Positions 9,244-18,253 of a DNA stretch of 64,000 bases are shown here, piece by piece. Made by a program: the position numbers and the translations under genes. Under the pieces are notes generated by a model. That model was given only the letters and a program-made list of their open reading frames with translations, was not told the DNA's origin and searched no databases. The DNA is from Oceanospirillum beijerinckii DSM 7166 (lineage in GTDB: Bacteria; Pseudomonadota; Gammaproteobacteria; Pseudomonadales; Halomonadaceae): NCBI RefSeq assembly GCF_000422425.1, contig NZ_KE383828.1, forward strand, positions 124,001 to 188,000, given 5' to 3'. How positions within the stretch are numbered: position 1 is the stretch's first letter; every line of letters starts with the position of its first letter.

Positions 9244-10765
9244 TAGCTCTACCCTGATAGTTATCGTCTATGGTTTGTTTTTCTGGTTGAGCTTTCTTTT
9301 CAACTACTGTCTGCTTTTCAAAGCGAAACAGCGTGACTGGTAGTGTCGGGCGATACATCAACTGCCCAGCCAGTTCAGCCCCTTTGCTAATCGCCACTTG
9401 TAATGTGTCTAATTGAGCATCAGTTGCTTGCTGCCGTTGCTGATAGAAGTTCAGCAGGTGCTGTCGGGTGTTTTCTGTTACGGCGCTGGCCACCAGTACA
9501 CCCTGATCAGGCAACTGCTGCCAGCAAAGATCGAGCAGTTTTGGCAGTTCACCATCACTACCACCGATAAAGGTTTTGTTGGCCGTTGGCAGATCGTATA
9601 AGGCTTCCGGCGCACGTCCGGTAACGACTTTTAAATTGCTGACGACACCAAAGCGTTCCCGGTTAGCTTCCAGACAGACCAGTCTCTCTGGATGATGTTC
9701 AATGGCCCAAACCTCTGCACCGGGTTGCCAGTAACTCAGTTCAACGGCAACACCGCCACAACCCGCACCGATATCCCATAGCACATCGCCTTTTGCCAGT
9801 TGCAGCAAAGAGAGAATATTCAGTCTGACTTCACGTTTGGTGATCATGCCCTTACCGGCAGGGCCATCAGTAATAAAATGCTGGTCAGGAATTCCCGGAA
9901 ACTCGGGCAGGTAAACTCTGTCTGGCTGGGACTGTTCTGATTGAGTCTGGCTGGACTGAGCTAATTCAGTCCGAACCTGTTTTAACTGCAGTACAGACAC
10001 ATGCAGAGGTGAGACGTCGCTCAACGCTGATAAATCTATCTGTTGCTCAGATGATACTTCTACTGTGGTCACTCGTTCTTGCGGGTATCCCATGTCTTCA
10101 CATACCGTCAGAGTGAAACCGGTAAAACCTGCTGTCAGGCATTCTTGTACAATCGATTCGGGGTATGAGTGCTTGTCAGTCAGCATCACCAGTGTTTGAT
10201 TCTGTTTCAGGTGACGTCGAAGACTAATCAGAGGACGACCGTGTAAGCTAACAACCTGAACATCTTGCAGAGACAATCCCAATTTGTGACAAGCGGCCTG
10301 AATACTGGATACTGCGGGATAGAAGCTAATGCCCCATTGTTCAAAATGTTGTTTCAGCCAGCGGCCAATACCGAAAAACAGAGGATCGCCGGATGCCAGC
10401 ACGCAAATCGTTTGATCATCAGATAAACGGTCCGTCAGTTGATCTTTTAACTCGGTGAGTCTAGGTAATGCGCATAAATCAGGGATACTAACAGCAGGAT
10501 GAGATACGCTGTTATCATTCAAATACGCAGTCTTATCTGTTCCTACAGCATCTGTTCCTGCCCTGCTTTCTGGACATCTAGCGCTTTCTGTACATATAAC
10601 GCCTCCTGAAAAAGAAGCGTCTTTAGAACCAGTAACCAGATAGCCTGATACTGTCGCCAGCTGACGGTCAGAGCCATAAACCGCATCACAACTTTGTAAT
10701 GCTATAACGGCTTCATCACTTAAACGGGCTGTATCGCTGACACCCAGGCCGATAATATGCAGCAT
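9236..10765 (-). CDS. cbiE-cbiT: Fused (cobalt-)precorrin-7 C5-methyltransferase / C15-methyltransferase-decarboxylase CbiET (CobL)
   Basis: One 509-residue chain carries two enzymes. The N-terminal half is CbiE-like: it begins LHIIGLGVSD and has VLASGDPLFFGIG and FYPAVSSIQAA. It methylates C-5. The C-terminal half is CbiT-like: it begins near ITKREVRLN and has the SAM-binding loop WDIGAGCGGVAVELS. It methylates C-15 and decarboxylates the C-12 acetate. The same fusion is known as CobL in aerobic producers. A polar insert sits at about residues 45-95 of CbiE, where many homologues have a short loop. The start overlaps the cbiC stop by one base (TGATG). Confidence 0.94.
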   Translation of the reverse strand: MLHIIGLGVSDTARLSDEAVIALQSCDAVYGSDRQLATVSGYLVTGSKDASFSGGVICTESARCPESRAGTDAVGTDKTAYLNDNSVSHPAVSIPDLCALPRLTELKDQLTDRLSDDQTICVLASGDPLFFGIGRWLKQHFEQWGISFYPAVSSIQAACHKLGLSLQDVQVVSLHGRPLISLRRHLKQNQTLVMLTDKHSYPESIVQECLTAGFTGFTLTVCEDMGYPQERVTTVEVSSEQQIDLSALSDVSPLHVSVLQLKQVRTELAQSSQTQSEQSQPDRVYLPEFPGIPDQHFITDGPAGKGMITKREVRLNILSLLQLAKGDVLWDIGAGCGGVAVELSYWQPGAEVWAIEHHPERLVCLEANRERFGVVSNLKVVTGRAPEALYDLPTANKTFIGGSDGELPKLLDLCWQQLPDQGVLVASAVTENTRQHLLNFYQQRQQATDAQLDTLQVAISKGAELAGQLMYRPTLPVTLFRFEKQTVVEKKAQPEKQTIDDNYQGRAND

Positions 10766-11406
10766 CAGTAAATCTCACCACGGTTACAGCGCAGCAAAGC
10801 ATTGCAGGTTGCCGATGACACCGCACTGCCGCCCTGTCGGCCCAGCAAGGTAATACACTCAATCCCCAGGTTCTGATGTACTTGCCATAGCGCCTCTTTC
10901 GATTCAGCTGCACCGACAAAGCCTACCGGCATACCGATAATCACAGCAGGCTTATCTGCCCCTTGTTCGATCATCTCTAATAACCGAAATAGTGCCGTTG
11001 GTGCATTACCGATCACCACTACACTGCCAGCCAGATGCGGTCGCCATAATTCCAGAGCGGCCATTGATCGGGTTTCCCCTCTCTCTTTGGCAATCTGCTG
11101 AGTGTCTTTATGATTTAGAAAGCAAAGCGGTTCCTGCTGGATCATCCGCTTGGTAATCCCCTGCTTGACCATCTCCACATCACACAGAACCGGGGCATGA
11201 TCAGCCAGTGCCTTTAAACCGCTTTCACAGGCGTTATCACTAAAACGCACCTGTGCTGCCACCTCTGGCATACCTGTGCTGTGAACCACTCGCATAACGA
11301 CTTGTTGTTCAGGCTGAGTCAGCCCGTCCAGATTTGTTAATTGACGAATCTGACGGAAACTGTCTTGCTCAATAGCAACAGGATCGATGACATAATCAAA
11401 CGGCAT
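10765..11406 (-). CDS. cbiC: (Cobalt-)precorrin-8X methylmutase CbiC/CobH
   Basis: It moves the methyl group from C-11 to C-12 to give (hydrogeno- or cob-)yrinic acid. The catalytic His lies in RVVHSTGMPE, and the IGMPVGFVGAAESK and GRQGGSAV blocks are typical. An in-frame start exists 57 bases upstream at 11463. The ATG at 11406 was chosen because the protein then begins MPFDYVIDP, as homologues do, and GAAAGGA lies upstream. The 211-base stretch before cobK holds a palindromic element, so this is one of the few places in the operon where genes do not overlap. Confidence 0.93.
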   Translation of the reverse strand: MPFDYVIDPVAIEQDSFRQIRQLTNLDGLTQPEQQVVMRVVHSTGMPEVAAQVRFSDNACESGLKALADHAPVLCDVEMVKQGITKRMIQQEPLCFLNHKDTQQIAKERGETRSMAALELWRPHLAGSVVVIGNAPTALFRLLEMIEQGADKPAVIIGMPVGFVGAAESKEALWQVHQNLGIECITLLGRQGGSAVSSATCNALLRCNRGEIY

Positions 11407-11494
11407 ATGCTGGTTTTTTCCTTTCTTATCGGTGCAAATATCTGGCCTGGTCAGAGGCTGCAAATTTCAGCGCTTATAAGTATCAGCGGTTGTA

Positions 11495-11633
11495 ATACCA
11501 TTACTGATAAATTATTTGATATTTAGGTAGGCTGGATAAGCGAAGCGCCATCCGACACTGACCTGAATACCTAATTATTGTCGGAAGGCGCCTACGGCTT
11601 TTCCGACCTACAGCAACTTATCGGGATCGGTAT
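11495..11633. repeat. Full copy of a 139-bp palindromic element with inverted ends (MITE-like)
   Basis: The element begins ATACCATTACTGATAAATT and ends with the inverted form AACTTATCGGGATCGGTAT. Inside are two stem-forming halves: GTAGGCTGGATAAGCGAAGC at 11527, and GTCGGAAGGCGCCTACGG ending TTCCGACCTAC near 11612. The reverse complement lines up along its whole length with 36768-36907. It sits between cbiC and cobK within the operon, so it is probably transcribed as a large hairpin. No open reading frame for a transposase is present. Confidence 0.75.
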
Positions 11634-11674
11634 AATTATCAAAAGTGTGTCTCAGGGTTAGTAAAAATCTGGCG

Positions 11675-12550
11675 CTATAAGTGAACACCCCTGGCAATCA
11701 GTTCAGCAAACACCTGATCCGGATCGCTGAAGCTGCGTGTTGCTTCGGGTAGTTCCGGGCGCTGCAACATAAAGACTTCAATACCTAATGCTCTTGCCGC
11801 ATCTAATTTGCCTTGAGTGGCTTTGCCACCACTGTTTTTGCTGACTACCACCTGGATACCATGTTCTTCCAACAAGGCTTTTTCATTGTCAGCATCAAAT
11901 GGACCGATTGCTTTAATCCAGTGAATCTCTTCCGGTAACTCGACACGACTGGGCGCGGCAGTGCGCATCACGATTCTTAATGGCTCAGGCTCTGATCTAT
12001 CCAGTGAACCCTGAGAAACTTTTCCATGGGAAAGTTCTGTGGTTTTAACTGCGGATTGATTCACTGCATCCATCAATTGATCTAATTCTGACTGAGTCAG
12101 CTGCCCTGTTGTCAGCAATACACCACCTTGTCTGGATCTCAGCTGTTGCAGCATCTCGTGCCAATCAACAAAAGAAGACCAGCGGTCACCTTCTTGCATC
12201 TCCCAGGCTGGACGGTGGAAACGCCAGCATGGTATCTGTACGGCTTCCGCTGCTTGCACTGCGTGAGTGCTCATATTCACGGCATAGGGGTGGGTAACAT
12301 CCAGAATCAGAGCAACCTGTTGTGTCTTCAGAAAACTCACCAGACCGCTAACTGATGGGTTCTGCTCTTCTTTATCTAAGACTCGTTCAGGAGCAAATTG
12401 ACTAAAACCACCCGAGATTACTTCGCAATCCAGTTCCGGCATACGCACTAAACCGGCGACACTGTAGATCACCTGGAATCCAGCTTTATGCAGTCGGGCT
12501 GCCAGCTTGCGGCCATCGGAAGTGCCGCCCAGTAATAGGATTTTGCTCAT
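11675..12550 (-). CDS. cbiJ: (Cobalt-)precorrin-6A reductase CbiJ/CobK
   Basis: This NAD(P)H-dependent reductase acts on the corrin macrocycle at the precorrin-6A stage. Its 291 residues start with LLLGGTSDGRKLA, the nucleotide-binding N-terminus of the family. DVTHPYAVNMS and VVSKNSGGKATQGKLDAA are conserved blocks near the middle and end. A polar insert at about residues 160-185 makes it longer than the usual 245-260 residues. It lies 19 bases downstream of cbiD and is followed by the palindromic element. Confidence 0.93.
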   Translation of the reverse strand: MSKILLLGGTSDGRKLAARLHKAGFQVIYSVAGLVRMPELDCEVISGGFSQFAPERVLDKEEQNPSVSGLVSFLKTQQVALILDVTHPYAVNMSTHAVQAAEAVQIPCWRFHRPAWEMQEGDRWSSFVDWHEMLQQLRSRQGGVLLTTGQLTQSELDQLMDAVNQSAVKTTELSHGKVSQGSLDRSEPEPLRIVMRTAAPSRVELPEEIHWIKAIGPFDADNEKALLEEHGIQVVVSKNSGGKATQGKLDAARALGIEVFMLQRPELPEATRSFSDPDQVFAELIARGVHL

Positions 12551-12569
12551 ATCAGCTCAACTCTTCTTC

Positions 12570-13781
12570 TTAGCTTTTCTTTTTAGCTTTTGCAGGATAA
12601 CCACCAACAAAATTGCCCTGACGATCAATCGCCAGCACCTCCAGCTCTGTACCTTCAGGCAGATACTTACGTGCTTTTTGCCAGGCGGTTTTGCATATCT
12701 GATCGCCAAGGGCCACACCTGCACTCTGGCACAGTTTTAATGCCTGAATGCTGGTATTACAGTGCAGAATTTGCTCGCACAGAGCCTGATCTGCCCCGGC
12801 CAGTCTGGCCTGCTCTACAAGGTGCTCAAAACTGATCGCAGAAGCCCGGCTATTCAGATCCAGATGCCCTTCTGCCAGTTTGCTGAACTTGCCAAAGCCA
12901 CCGCATAGCGTCAGTTTCTGCATAGGTACCTGTTTTAAATATTTCAGCACCGCGCCGACAAAATCACCCATCTCAACCAGAGCCATTTCAGGTAATCCAT
13001 ACAGATCCGCCACTGCTTTTTCACTGCTGCTGCCTGTTGTGGCTGCAATATGGTGATGGCCATTATGTTTCGCCACACTGATCGCCTGATGAATCGAAGC
13101 GATATAAGCCGAGCAGGAATAAGGCCGAACAATGCCTGTTGTGCCCAGGATTGATAATCCACCCAGAATCCCTAACCTCGGGTTCATTGTTTTCAGTGCG
13201 ATCTGTTCACCTTTTTCCACACCAACGGAAACTTCAAAACCGCCCTCGTACTGCCAGGTATAAGCGGCCTGGGCGAGATGCTCAGTGATCATTTTTCTGG
13301 GTACCGGATTGATCGCCGGTTCACCCACGGCTAATGCCAGACCTTCGCGGGTTACTGTGCCAACACCATTAGCCGCTTTAAACTCGATACCCGGTTGTTC
13401 CGTCAGACGTAGTTCTACGTAGACGGTTGCGCCATGAGTCACATCCGGGTCATCACCTGCATCTTTAACTGTGGCGGTACGAATCCCTGATGCCCTTCTT
13501 CTGATTGGCTCTCTTGTTGCCGCTCTTTTTACCTCTACAGTCTCTTCAGTTGCCATTTCTGATACCGCTTCTGGTGACTGCAATTCATCCGTATCCAGCC
13601 AACGGTAATCACTGATCGGAAGATTCACTTGCTGCCCCTTGGGCAACGTGATTTCGACTGACTCGGGCTGACGCTGAGCAAACAGAGCCTGAGTTGCCGC
13701 CACACAACAAGCTGTTGCACAGCTGCCGGTGGTTAAGCCGGAGCGTAAAGGCTTCGGTGATTCAGAACTCTCTGGCCACAT
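12570..13781 (-). CDS. cbiD: Cobalt-precorrin-5B C1-methyltransferase CbiD
   Basis: CbiD methylates C-1 of cobalt-precorrin-5B. It is the hallmark enzyme of the early-cobalt (anaerobic-type) pathway and is unrelated to CobF of the aerobic route. The protein has 403 residues. The signature GLTTGSCATA lies at residues about 14-23, and VTREGLALAVGEPAINPVP and GGLSILGTTGIV follow. Residues about 68-100 hold a Glu/Arg-rich insert not typical of the family. AGGA lies eight bases before the ATG. Its presence is the main reason to read this operon as an early-cobalt system. Confidence 0.95.
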   Translation of the reverse strand: MWPESSESPKPLRSGLTTGSCATACCVAATQALFAQRQPESVEITLPKGQQVNLPISDYRWLDTDELQSPEAVSEMATEETVEVKRAATREPIRRRASGIRTATVKDAGDDPDVTHGATVYVELRLTEQPGIEFKAANGVGTVTREGLALAVGEPAINPVPRKMITEHLAQAAYTWQYEGGFEVSVGVEKGEQIALKTMNPRLGILGGLSILGTTGIVRPYSCSAYIASIHQAISVAKHNGHHHIAATTGSSSEKAVADLYGLPEMALVEMGDFVGAVLKYLKQVPMQKLTLCGGFGKFSKLAEGHLDLNSRASAISFEHLVEQARLAGADQALCEQILHCNTSIQALKLCQSAGVALGDQICKTAWQKARKYLPEGTELEVLAIDRQGNFVGGYPAKAKKKS

Positions 13782-13824
13782 AATTTATGTCCTGGTGTTC
13801 AACCTTCTGACTAACAGCCCGCTA

Positions 13825-15276
13825 CTAACAAACCGCTGATGGCGTAGCAGCAGAGGCAGATGAGGAAGCTGAAGGTACAGAAGCAGCAGACTGCTCAAAA
13901 TCACCACCAAAGATCCGGGCGATAGCCTCCGGATTCGATGGGAAGAACAGATGCAGATAACTGGCCGTCAGGCCTTTGTTGCGCCAGATACCTTCACCCG
14001 GTGCGGGATGTCTTTGGCGACGTCCATGGGCAATGGGTTCATCGGTATCAAAACAACGGGATCTATGATGCGCATGGGCTCGTACTTCACCTTCAGGTAA
14101 AGGCGCTGTTTGCATACCCTGACACCCTCGCTTACCACGCATCGCACCATGTCCGGTCAGCAGTCCTAATAACGGATACTGGTTGTCTTCCAGATCAGTT
14201 AACGTTTCCAGGCTATATAAGAAGCCGCCGCACTCAGCCAGAATCGGCTTACCGGCCTGATGGAATGTCTGAATTGTTTGCAGCATGGCGGTATTTTCAG
14301 AAAGCTGTCTGGCGTACAGTTCCGGATAGCCACCCGGTAACCAGAGTGCATCGGCTTCTGGCAAAATATGATCTGTCAGCGGTGAAAAGAAACGGTATTC
14401 AGCACCCAGTTCATTTAATAAACGCAGGTTAGCGTCATAGATAAAACTAAACGCCCGATCACGGGCAATGGCTACGGTTTTACCTGCCAATGGTTGGAAT
14501 GACTTGACGGAATCTGGAACGGATTGGTCTGTTTCAGTAGCACAATCTTCAGTAGCACAGCGTTGCTCAGTTTCAGCAGCATAAAAAGTGACTGCTGCAG
14601 GCAGCTCGGTGATCGGTTGATTATTCAGCCAGCTCACACCGGCATTAAAGCGCTGTTCCAGTTCTTCCTGCACTTCTTCTGCCTGAACCAGGCCCAGATG
14701 ACGCTCAGGTAAAGTCACTTCAGGATCTCTTGGTAAGGTAGCCAGCAAAGGCAGGCTTTCTGGTAATGCATCGCGAATCAGCTGGGCATGACGTTCCGTA
14801 CCGCAGGAGTTCGCAATCAAACCTGCTACCTGAATATCATCACGGAAATTAGCCAGTCCCATCGCAATAGCGGCAGCCGTTTGCGCCATGCCTTTGACAT
14901 CCATCACAATAGCTAGCGGGATATTAAAGCGTGCCGCCAGATCTGCACTGGAAGGTTCGCCGTCAAACAGGCCCATCACGCCTTCCACCAGAATCAGGTC
15001 AGCATCCTGTGCCGCCTGATATAGCATCTGCTGACAGTAGGCTTCGCCCGCCATCCACATATCCAGCTGCTCAACCGGTTGACCGGATGCCTGCGCAAGA
15101 ATTTGCGGATCAAGATAATCCGGCCCGGTTTTAAAAACCCGGACCACCTTGCCCTGTTGGGTAAAGGCCCGTGCCAGCGCCGCTGTTACTGTGGTTTTAC
15201 CAGAACCTGAACCCGGTGCCGCCAGAAACAGAGCCGGACAACTTGCTGAAGCGGTTGTGATGTTTTTCATATTCAT
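13825..15276 (-). CDS. cbiA: Cobyrinate a,c-diamide synthase CbiA (CobB family)
   Basis: CbiA uses glutamine and ATP to amidate the a and c side chains of cobyrinate. The 483-residue protein has an N-terminal P-loop domain (APGSGSGKTTV, then LVEGVMGLFDG) and a C-terminal class I glutamine amidotransferase domain with the nucleophile Cys in LAECGGFLYS. A later His-rich block AHAHHRSR is the expected position of the catalytic His. The linker between the domains carries a small tandem duplication (TTCAGTAGCACA at 14533 and 14548). The C-terminus ends in a Ser/Ala-rich tail. The start overlaps the chelatase subunit gene by four bases. Confidence 0.93.
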   Translation of the reverse strand: MNMKNITTASASCPALFLAAPGSGSGKTTVTAALARAFTQQGKVVRVFKTGPDYLDPQILAQASGQPVEQLDMWMAGEAYCQQMLYQAAQDADLILVEGVMGLFDGEPSSADLAARFNIPLAIVMDVKGMAQTAAAIAMGLANFRDDIQVAGLIANSCGTERHAQLIRDALPESLPLLATLPRDPEVTLPERHLGLVQAEEVQEELEQRFNAGVSWLNNQPITELPAAVTFYAAETEQRCATEDCATETDQSVPDSVKSFQPLAGKTVAIARDRAFSFIYDANLRLLNELGAEYRFFSPLTDHILPEADALWLPGGYPELYARQLSENTAMLQTIQTFHQAGKPILAECGGFLYSLETLTDLEDNQYPLLGLLTGHGAMRGKRGCQGMQTAPLPEGEVRAHAHHRSRCFDTDEPIAHGRRQRHPAPGEGIWRNKGLTASYLHLFFPSNPEAIARIFGGDFEQSAASVPSASSSASAATPSAVC

Positions 15277-17414
15277 GCTTCCAACTGTGCAACGGGTAAA
15301 TATTGAGCGCCTAACTGTTGTGCAAATTCCTGTCCCCGGCCACGTTTAACGACGCTTTGTTCCGTGTCGATCAGGACGGTTTCTCCAGGTAGCTTCAGAT
15401 CCTGCAATGAACAGGTACTACGGCCATCCGTCAGCAGATAACATCGACTATTCAATCCTGGCTGACGCTGTATCGCCTGTTTTAAATAAACGATGGCATC
15501 TTCTACTGCCTGACGTAATGGCGTACCGCCACCCGCAGTTAATGCCTCAACCCATTGATAAAACTCTTTCGGTGCTCTTTTACGCGGTAATAACACTGCG
15601 GTTGTTTCATTACCAAAACCCAGAACTGCTAATTGCTGACGCTTCAGATATGCTTCCTGTGCAATGGCCAGCAAAATGGCTTTGGCTTTCGCCAAGCGGC
15701 CGGATTTTGCTGTACCTACCACAGGGTCTGCTTTATCAAAACCAGTTCCATTAAAACCCGGTCTATCGAAACCGGCTCCATCAAAGCCTGGTCCATCAAA
15801 ACTCAGTACAGATGCAGAGGTATCCAGCAGCACCAGATGTAACACAGGTTTTGCCTGTCGCCTGGGCTGAAAGATCAATTTTTCGAACGTACTTTTGCCT
15901 CGGTTATGCACCAGGGTTTTAAACCAGTTTACCGATCCGGATTGAGTCTGAGACTTGCCTGTATCTGTTACCCGGTAGCGGCCTGAACCACCAGTACCTT
16001 TCTCTTTACCTGCAGGTTGAAGCAATTGATGGGGTGATTCTGATGTACGATAACGAGCCTGCGATTTGTCCGCCGAGTTATCGAAAATCTGATTTAAACC
16101 AGATAAAGATATTTGTGAGGTAATAGCCTGATACTGAGGTGCGGAGCCTGCTCCAGCTGTACCTGATGATTCTCCACCATTATGATCTGATGCATCTGAG
16201 CCGTTGCCGTCATTGTTCAGCGGGGCTGATCTACCTGAATCAGAATGTTGCTCGGAATTCCATTCATTGGATTGCGCTGGACGACGGCTGCTTTCTGGGC
16301 GCTTAAAGGGATGATTGTTTTTCGATGGGCGTTGATCCGTTGAATCACTTTCAGATTGCTGATTAGTATCTGAACCCAAGTCCCCCGAAGAACTACCAGA
16401 AGATCCATTAGATGAGTCATCAGAAGACTCATTAGAAGAGCCGCCAGAAGAGCTATTAGTATTCTGATTCGATTTACCGGAACGCACCTTTCGACGATGT
16501 ACCAGTACCAGCTCTTCCGTCACCAGAATATCGACCAGTAACACCTGACTACGCTGATTCAGTGCTGCATGAGCAACCGCTGCCCGATACCAGACAATAT
16601 CTGCCCTCATACCATCAACCTGAGCCTGACAACAGGCTTCAGCAATATGTAGACGTAAATCATCAGAGCACTGCACATCAGCCAGCAACTGTCTGGCCTG
16701 AATAATCTTTGCTGTCAGTGCTTGTTGCTCTGCTTGATAGTACTGATAAAAAGCCTCGGCATTCTGGTCAAAGGCCTCACGGCTTTGAACAATCCGGACT
16801 CGTTGTAGCGGGTCATAGAGATTATCCAGTTGTACGCAAAGACCAAATCGGTCCTGCAGTTGAGGCCTTAACTCACCCTCATCCGGGTTCATGGTGCCTA
16901 TCAGCATAAACTCTGCAGGATGGCTGTGACTGATGCCATCGCGCTCAATGCGATTGATCCCACTGGCAGCCACATCCAATAGCTGATCCACCAAATGATC
17001 CGGCAATAAATTCACTTCATCGACGCATAGGACACCGCCATGAGCCTGATGCAGCAAACCGGGATGAAAGCAGATATCCTGCTGGTTCAGAGCTTTTTGC
17101 AGATCAATACTGCCTAACAGGCGCTCTTCACTGGCTCCCAGTGGCAGAGTGATAAAAGGTACGTTATCCGTTTGCTCCGCAGAATGAGCTATATCCTCAT
17201 TCTGGTCTGGATCTTCATTCTGGTCATGTGTACCGGCTAACTGATCCTGAGCTGGCAACAGATCGGCTAAACCTCGTACCAGAGTGGATTTAGCACAACC
17301 TCTCGGCCCACTGACGACAACACCACCGATACCCGGATTAATCGCGGCTAACAGCAGGGCTAATTTAAAGTTGTCCTGACCGGCCACTGCGGCAAAAGGG
17401 AAATGGATGCTCAT
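15273..17414 (-). CDS. Fused ChlI/ChlD-type chelatase subunit (AAA+ ATPase plus VWA domain), likely CobN partner
   Basis: This 713-residue protein joins the two motor subunits of an ATP-dependent metal chelatase. Residues about 1-300 form a ChlI-like AAA+ ATPase: Walker A GPRGCAKST at 36-44, and a Walker B-type LCVDEVNLL. Residues about 320-470 are a Ser/Gly/Asn/Asp-rich acidic linker. The C-terminus is a VWA domain with a full MIDAS site: DTSAS, the Thr in GGGTPL, and LTDGRST. Right after DTSAS is an insert of four to five pentapeptide repeats (15732-15806). It probably works with CobN, as fused or paired ChlID proteins do in Pseudomonas-type operons. It overlaps cbiO and cbiA by four bases each. 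Confidence 0.88.
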   Translation of the reverse strand: MSIHFPFAAVAGQDNFKLALLLAAINPGIGGVVVSGPRGCAKSTLVRGLADLLPAQDQLAGTHDQNEDPDQNEDIAHSAEQTDNVPFITLPLGASEERLLGSIDLQKALNQQDICFHPGLLHQAHGGVLCVDEVNLLPDHLVDQLLDVAASGINRIERDGISHSHPAEFMLIGTMNPDEGELRPQLQDRFGLCVQLDNLYDPLQRVRIVQSREAFDQNAEAFYQYYQAEQQALTAKIIQARQLLADVQCSDDLRLHIAEACCQAQVDGMRADIVWYRAAVAHAALNQRSQVLLVDILVTEELVLVHRRKVRSGKSNQNTNSSSGGSSNESSDDSSNGSSGSSSGDLGSDTNQQSESDSTDQRPSKNNHPFKRPESSRRPAQSNEWNSEQHSDSGRSAPLNNDGNGSDASDHNGGESSGTAGAGSAPQYQAITSQISLSGLNQIFDNSADKSQARYRTSESPHQLLQPAGKEKGTGGSGRYRVTDTGKSQTQSGSVNWFKTLVHNRGKSTFEKLIFQPRRQAKPVLHLVLLDTSASVLSFDGPGFDGAGFDRPGFNGTGFDKADPVVGTAKSGRLAKAKAILLAIAQEAYLKRQQLAVLGFGNETTAVLLPRKRAPKEFYQWVEALTAGGGTPLRQAVEDAIVYLKQAIQRQPGLNSRCYLLTDGRSTCSLQDLKLPGETVLIDTEQSVVKRGRGQEFAQQLGAQYLPVAQLEA
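15732..15806 (-). repeat. 15-bp tandem repeat coding for pentapeptides in the VWA domain
   Basis: Five diverged units of about 15 bp, such as TCTATCGAAACCGGC and TCCATCAAAGCCTGG, encode a DGPGF-DGAGF-DRPGF-NGTGF run. The repeat lies directly after the DTSAS metal-site loop of the chelatase VWA domain, where normal family members have only a few residues. Confidence 0.8.
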
Positions 17415-18253
17415 GCTTCTGCATCCTCTTTTACCAGGCTTTGTCTATCCGATTGCGCTTCAGTGCTGCCAGAAATTGTATTAACCGCTTTGCACTCCTC
17501 CATTAGTTTGGCCTCATCCAACGCTTTATCACCATCCAAAAACTGGCCTTCATTTAAGACTAGGGTTCGGGTTGCCAACTGAGCGAGAAAGTCATGATCG
17601 TGGGAGATAATAATCATCGCTTGCGGCAAAAATTTCAGAGTGTCGATCAGTCGCTGGCGCGCGGTTTTATCCAGTGCATTGGTTGGCTCATCCAGCAGTA
17701 AGACTTCCGGTTCCATTGCCAGTACACAGGCCAGTGTAATCATGCGCTTTTCGCCACCGGATAACTGATGAGTGATGCTCTCTTCAAACCCTCTCATACC
17801 CAGACAGGCCAGAGTATTCCGGGCGATTTCTAGTGATTCATCCCTGCTTCTGCCCAGATTCAGCGGCCCAAATGCTACATCTTCCAGCACCGTGGGACAG
17901 AACAATTGATCATCCGGGTCCTGAAACAGAAAGCCTGCTTTTGCTCTGACTTCAACAAACTCTTTTTCTGCACTTCGGGATTGGCCAAAAGCGATAATTT
18001 CACCCCCTTTGGCTTTTTTCAGACCCACTAGCAGATGCAAAAACGTGGTTTTACCTACACCGTTAGCTCCGGTCAGCGCAATACGCTCTTTCGGATACAG
18101 GGCAAAATCCACCTGATCCAGTACCACACCACGACGAGGGTAACGATAAAACAGCCCCTTTGTTTCGATTAAAGGCTCGTTTGAAGAATTGATTAATGGG
18201 TTAGCAGAAGCCGTGGCTTGTTCTTGATTGCCTGCTGTATTTATCTGAGTCAT
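17411..18253 (-). CDS. cbiO: Cobalt ECF transporter ATP-binding subunit CbiO
   Basis: This is the ATPase of the energy-coupling-factor cobalt importer. In 280 residues it has Walker A GANGVGKTT (62-70), the Q-loop near FQDPDDQ, the signature LSGGEKR (164-170) and Walker B VLLLDEPT (184-191). The DPDDQLF block is characteristic of CbiO rather than of other ABC ATPases. The first about 25 residues and the last about 30 are polar extensions. It overlaps cbiQ upstream and the chelatase subunit downstream by four bases each. Confidence 0.95.
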   Translation of the reverse strand: MTQINTAGNQEQATASANPLINSSNEPLIETKGLFYRYPRRGVVLDQVDFALYPKERIALTGANGVGKTTFLHLLVGLKKAKGGEIIAFGQSRSAEKEFVEVRAKAGFLFQDPDDQLFCPTVLEDVAFGPLNLGRSRDESLEIARNTLACLGMRGFEESITHQLSGGEKRMITLACVLAMEPEVLLLDEPTNALDKTARQRLIDTLKFLPQAMIIISHDHDFLAQLATRTLVLNEGQFLDGDKALDEAKLMEECKAVNTISGSTEAQSDRQSLVKEDAEA

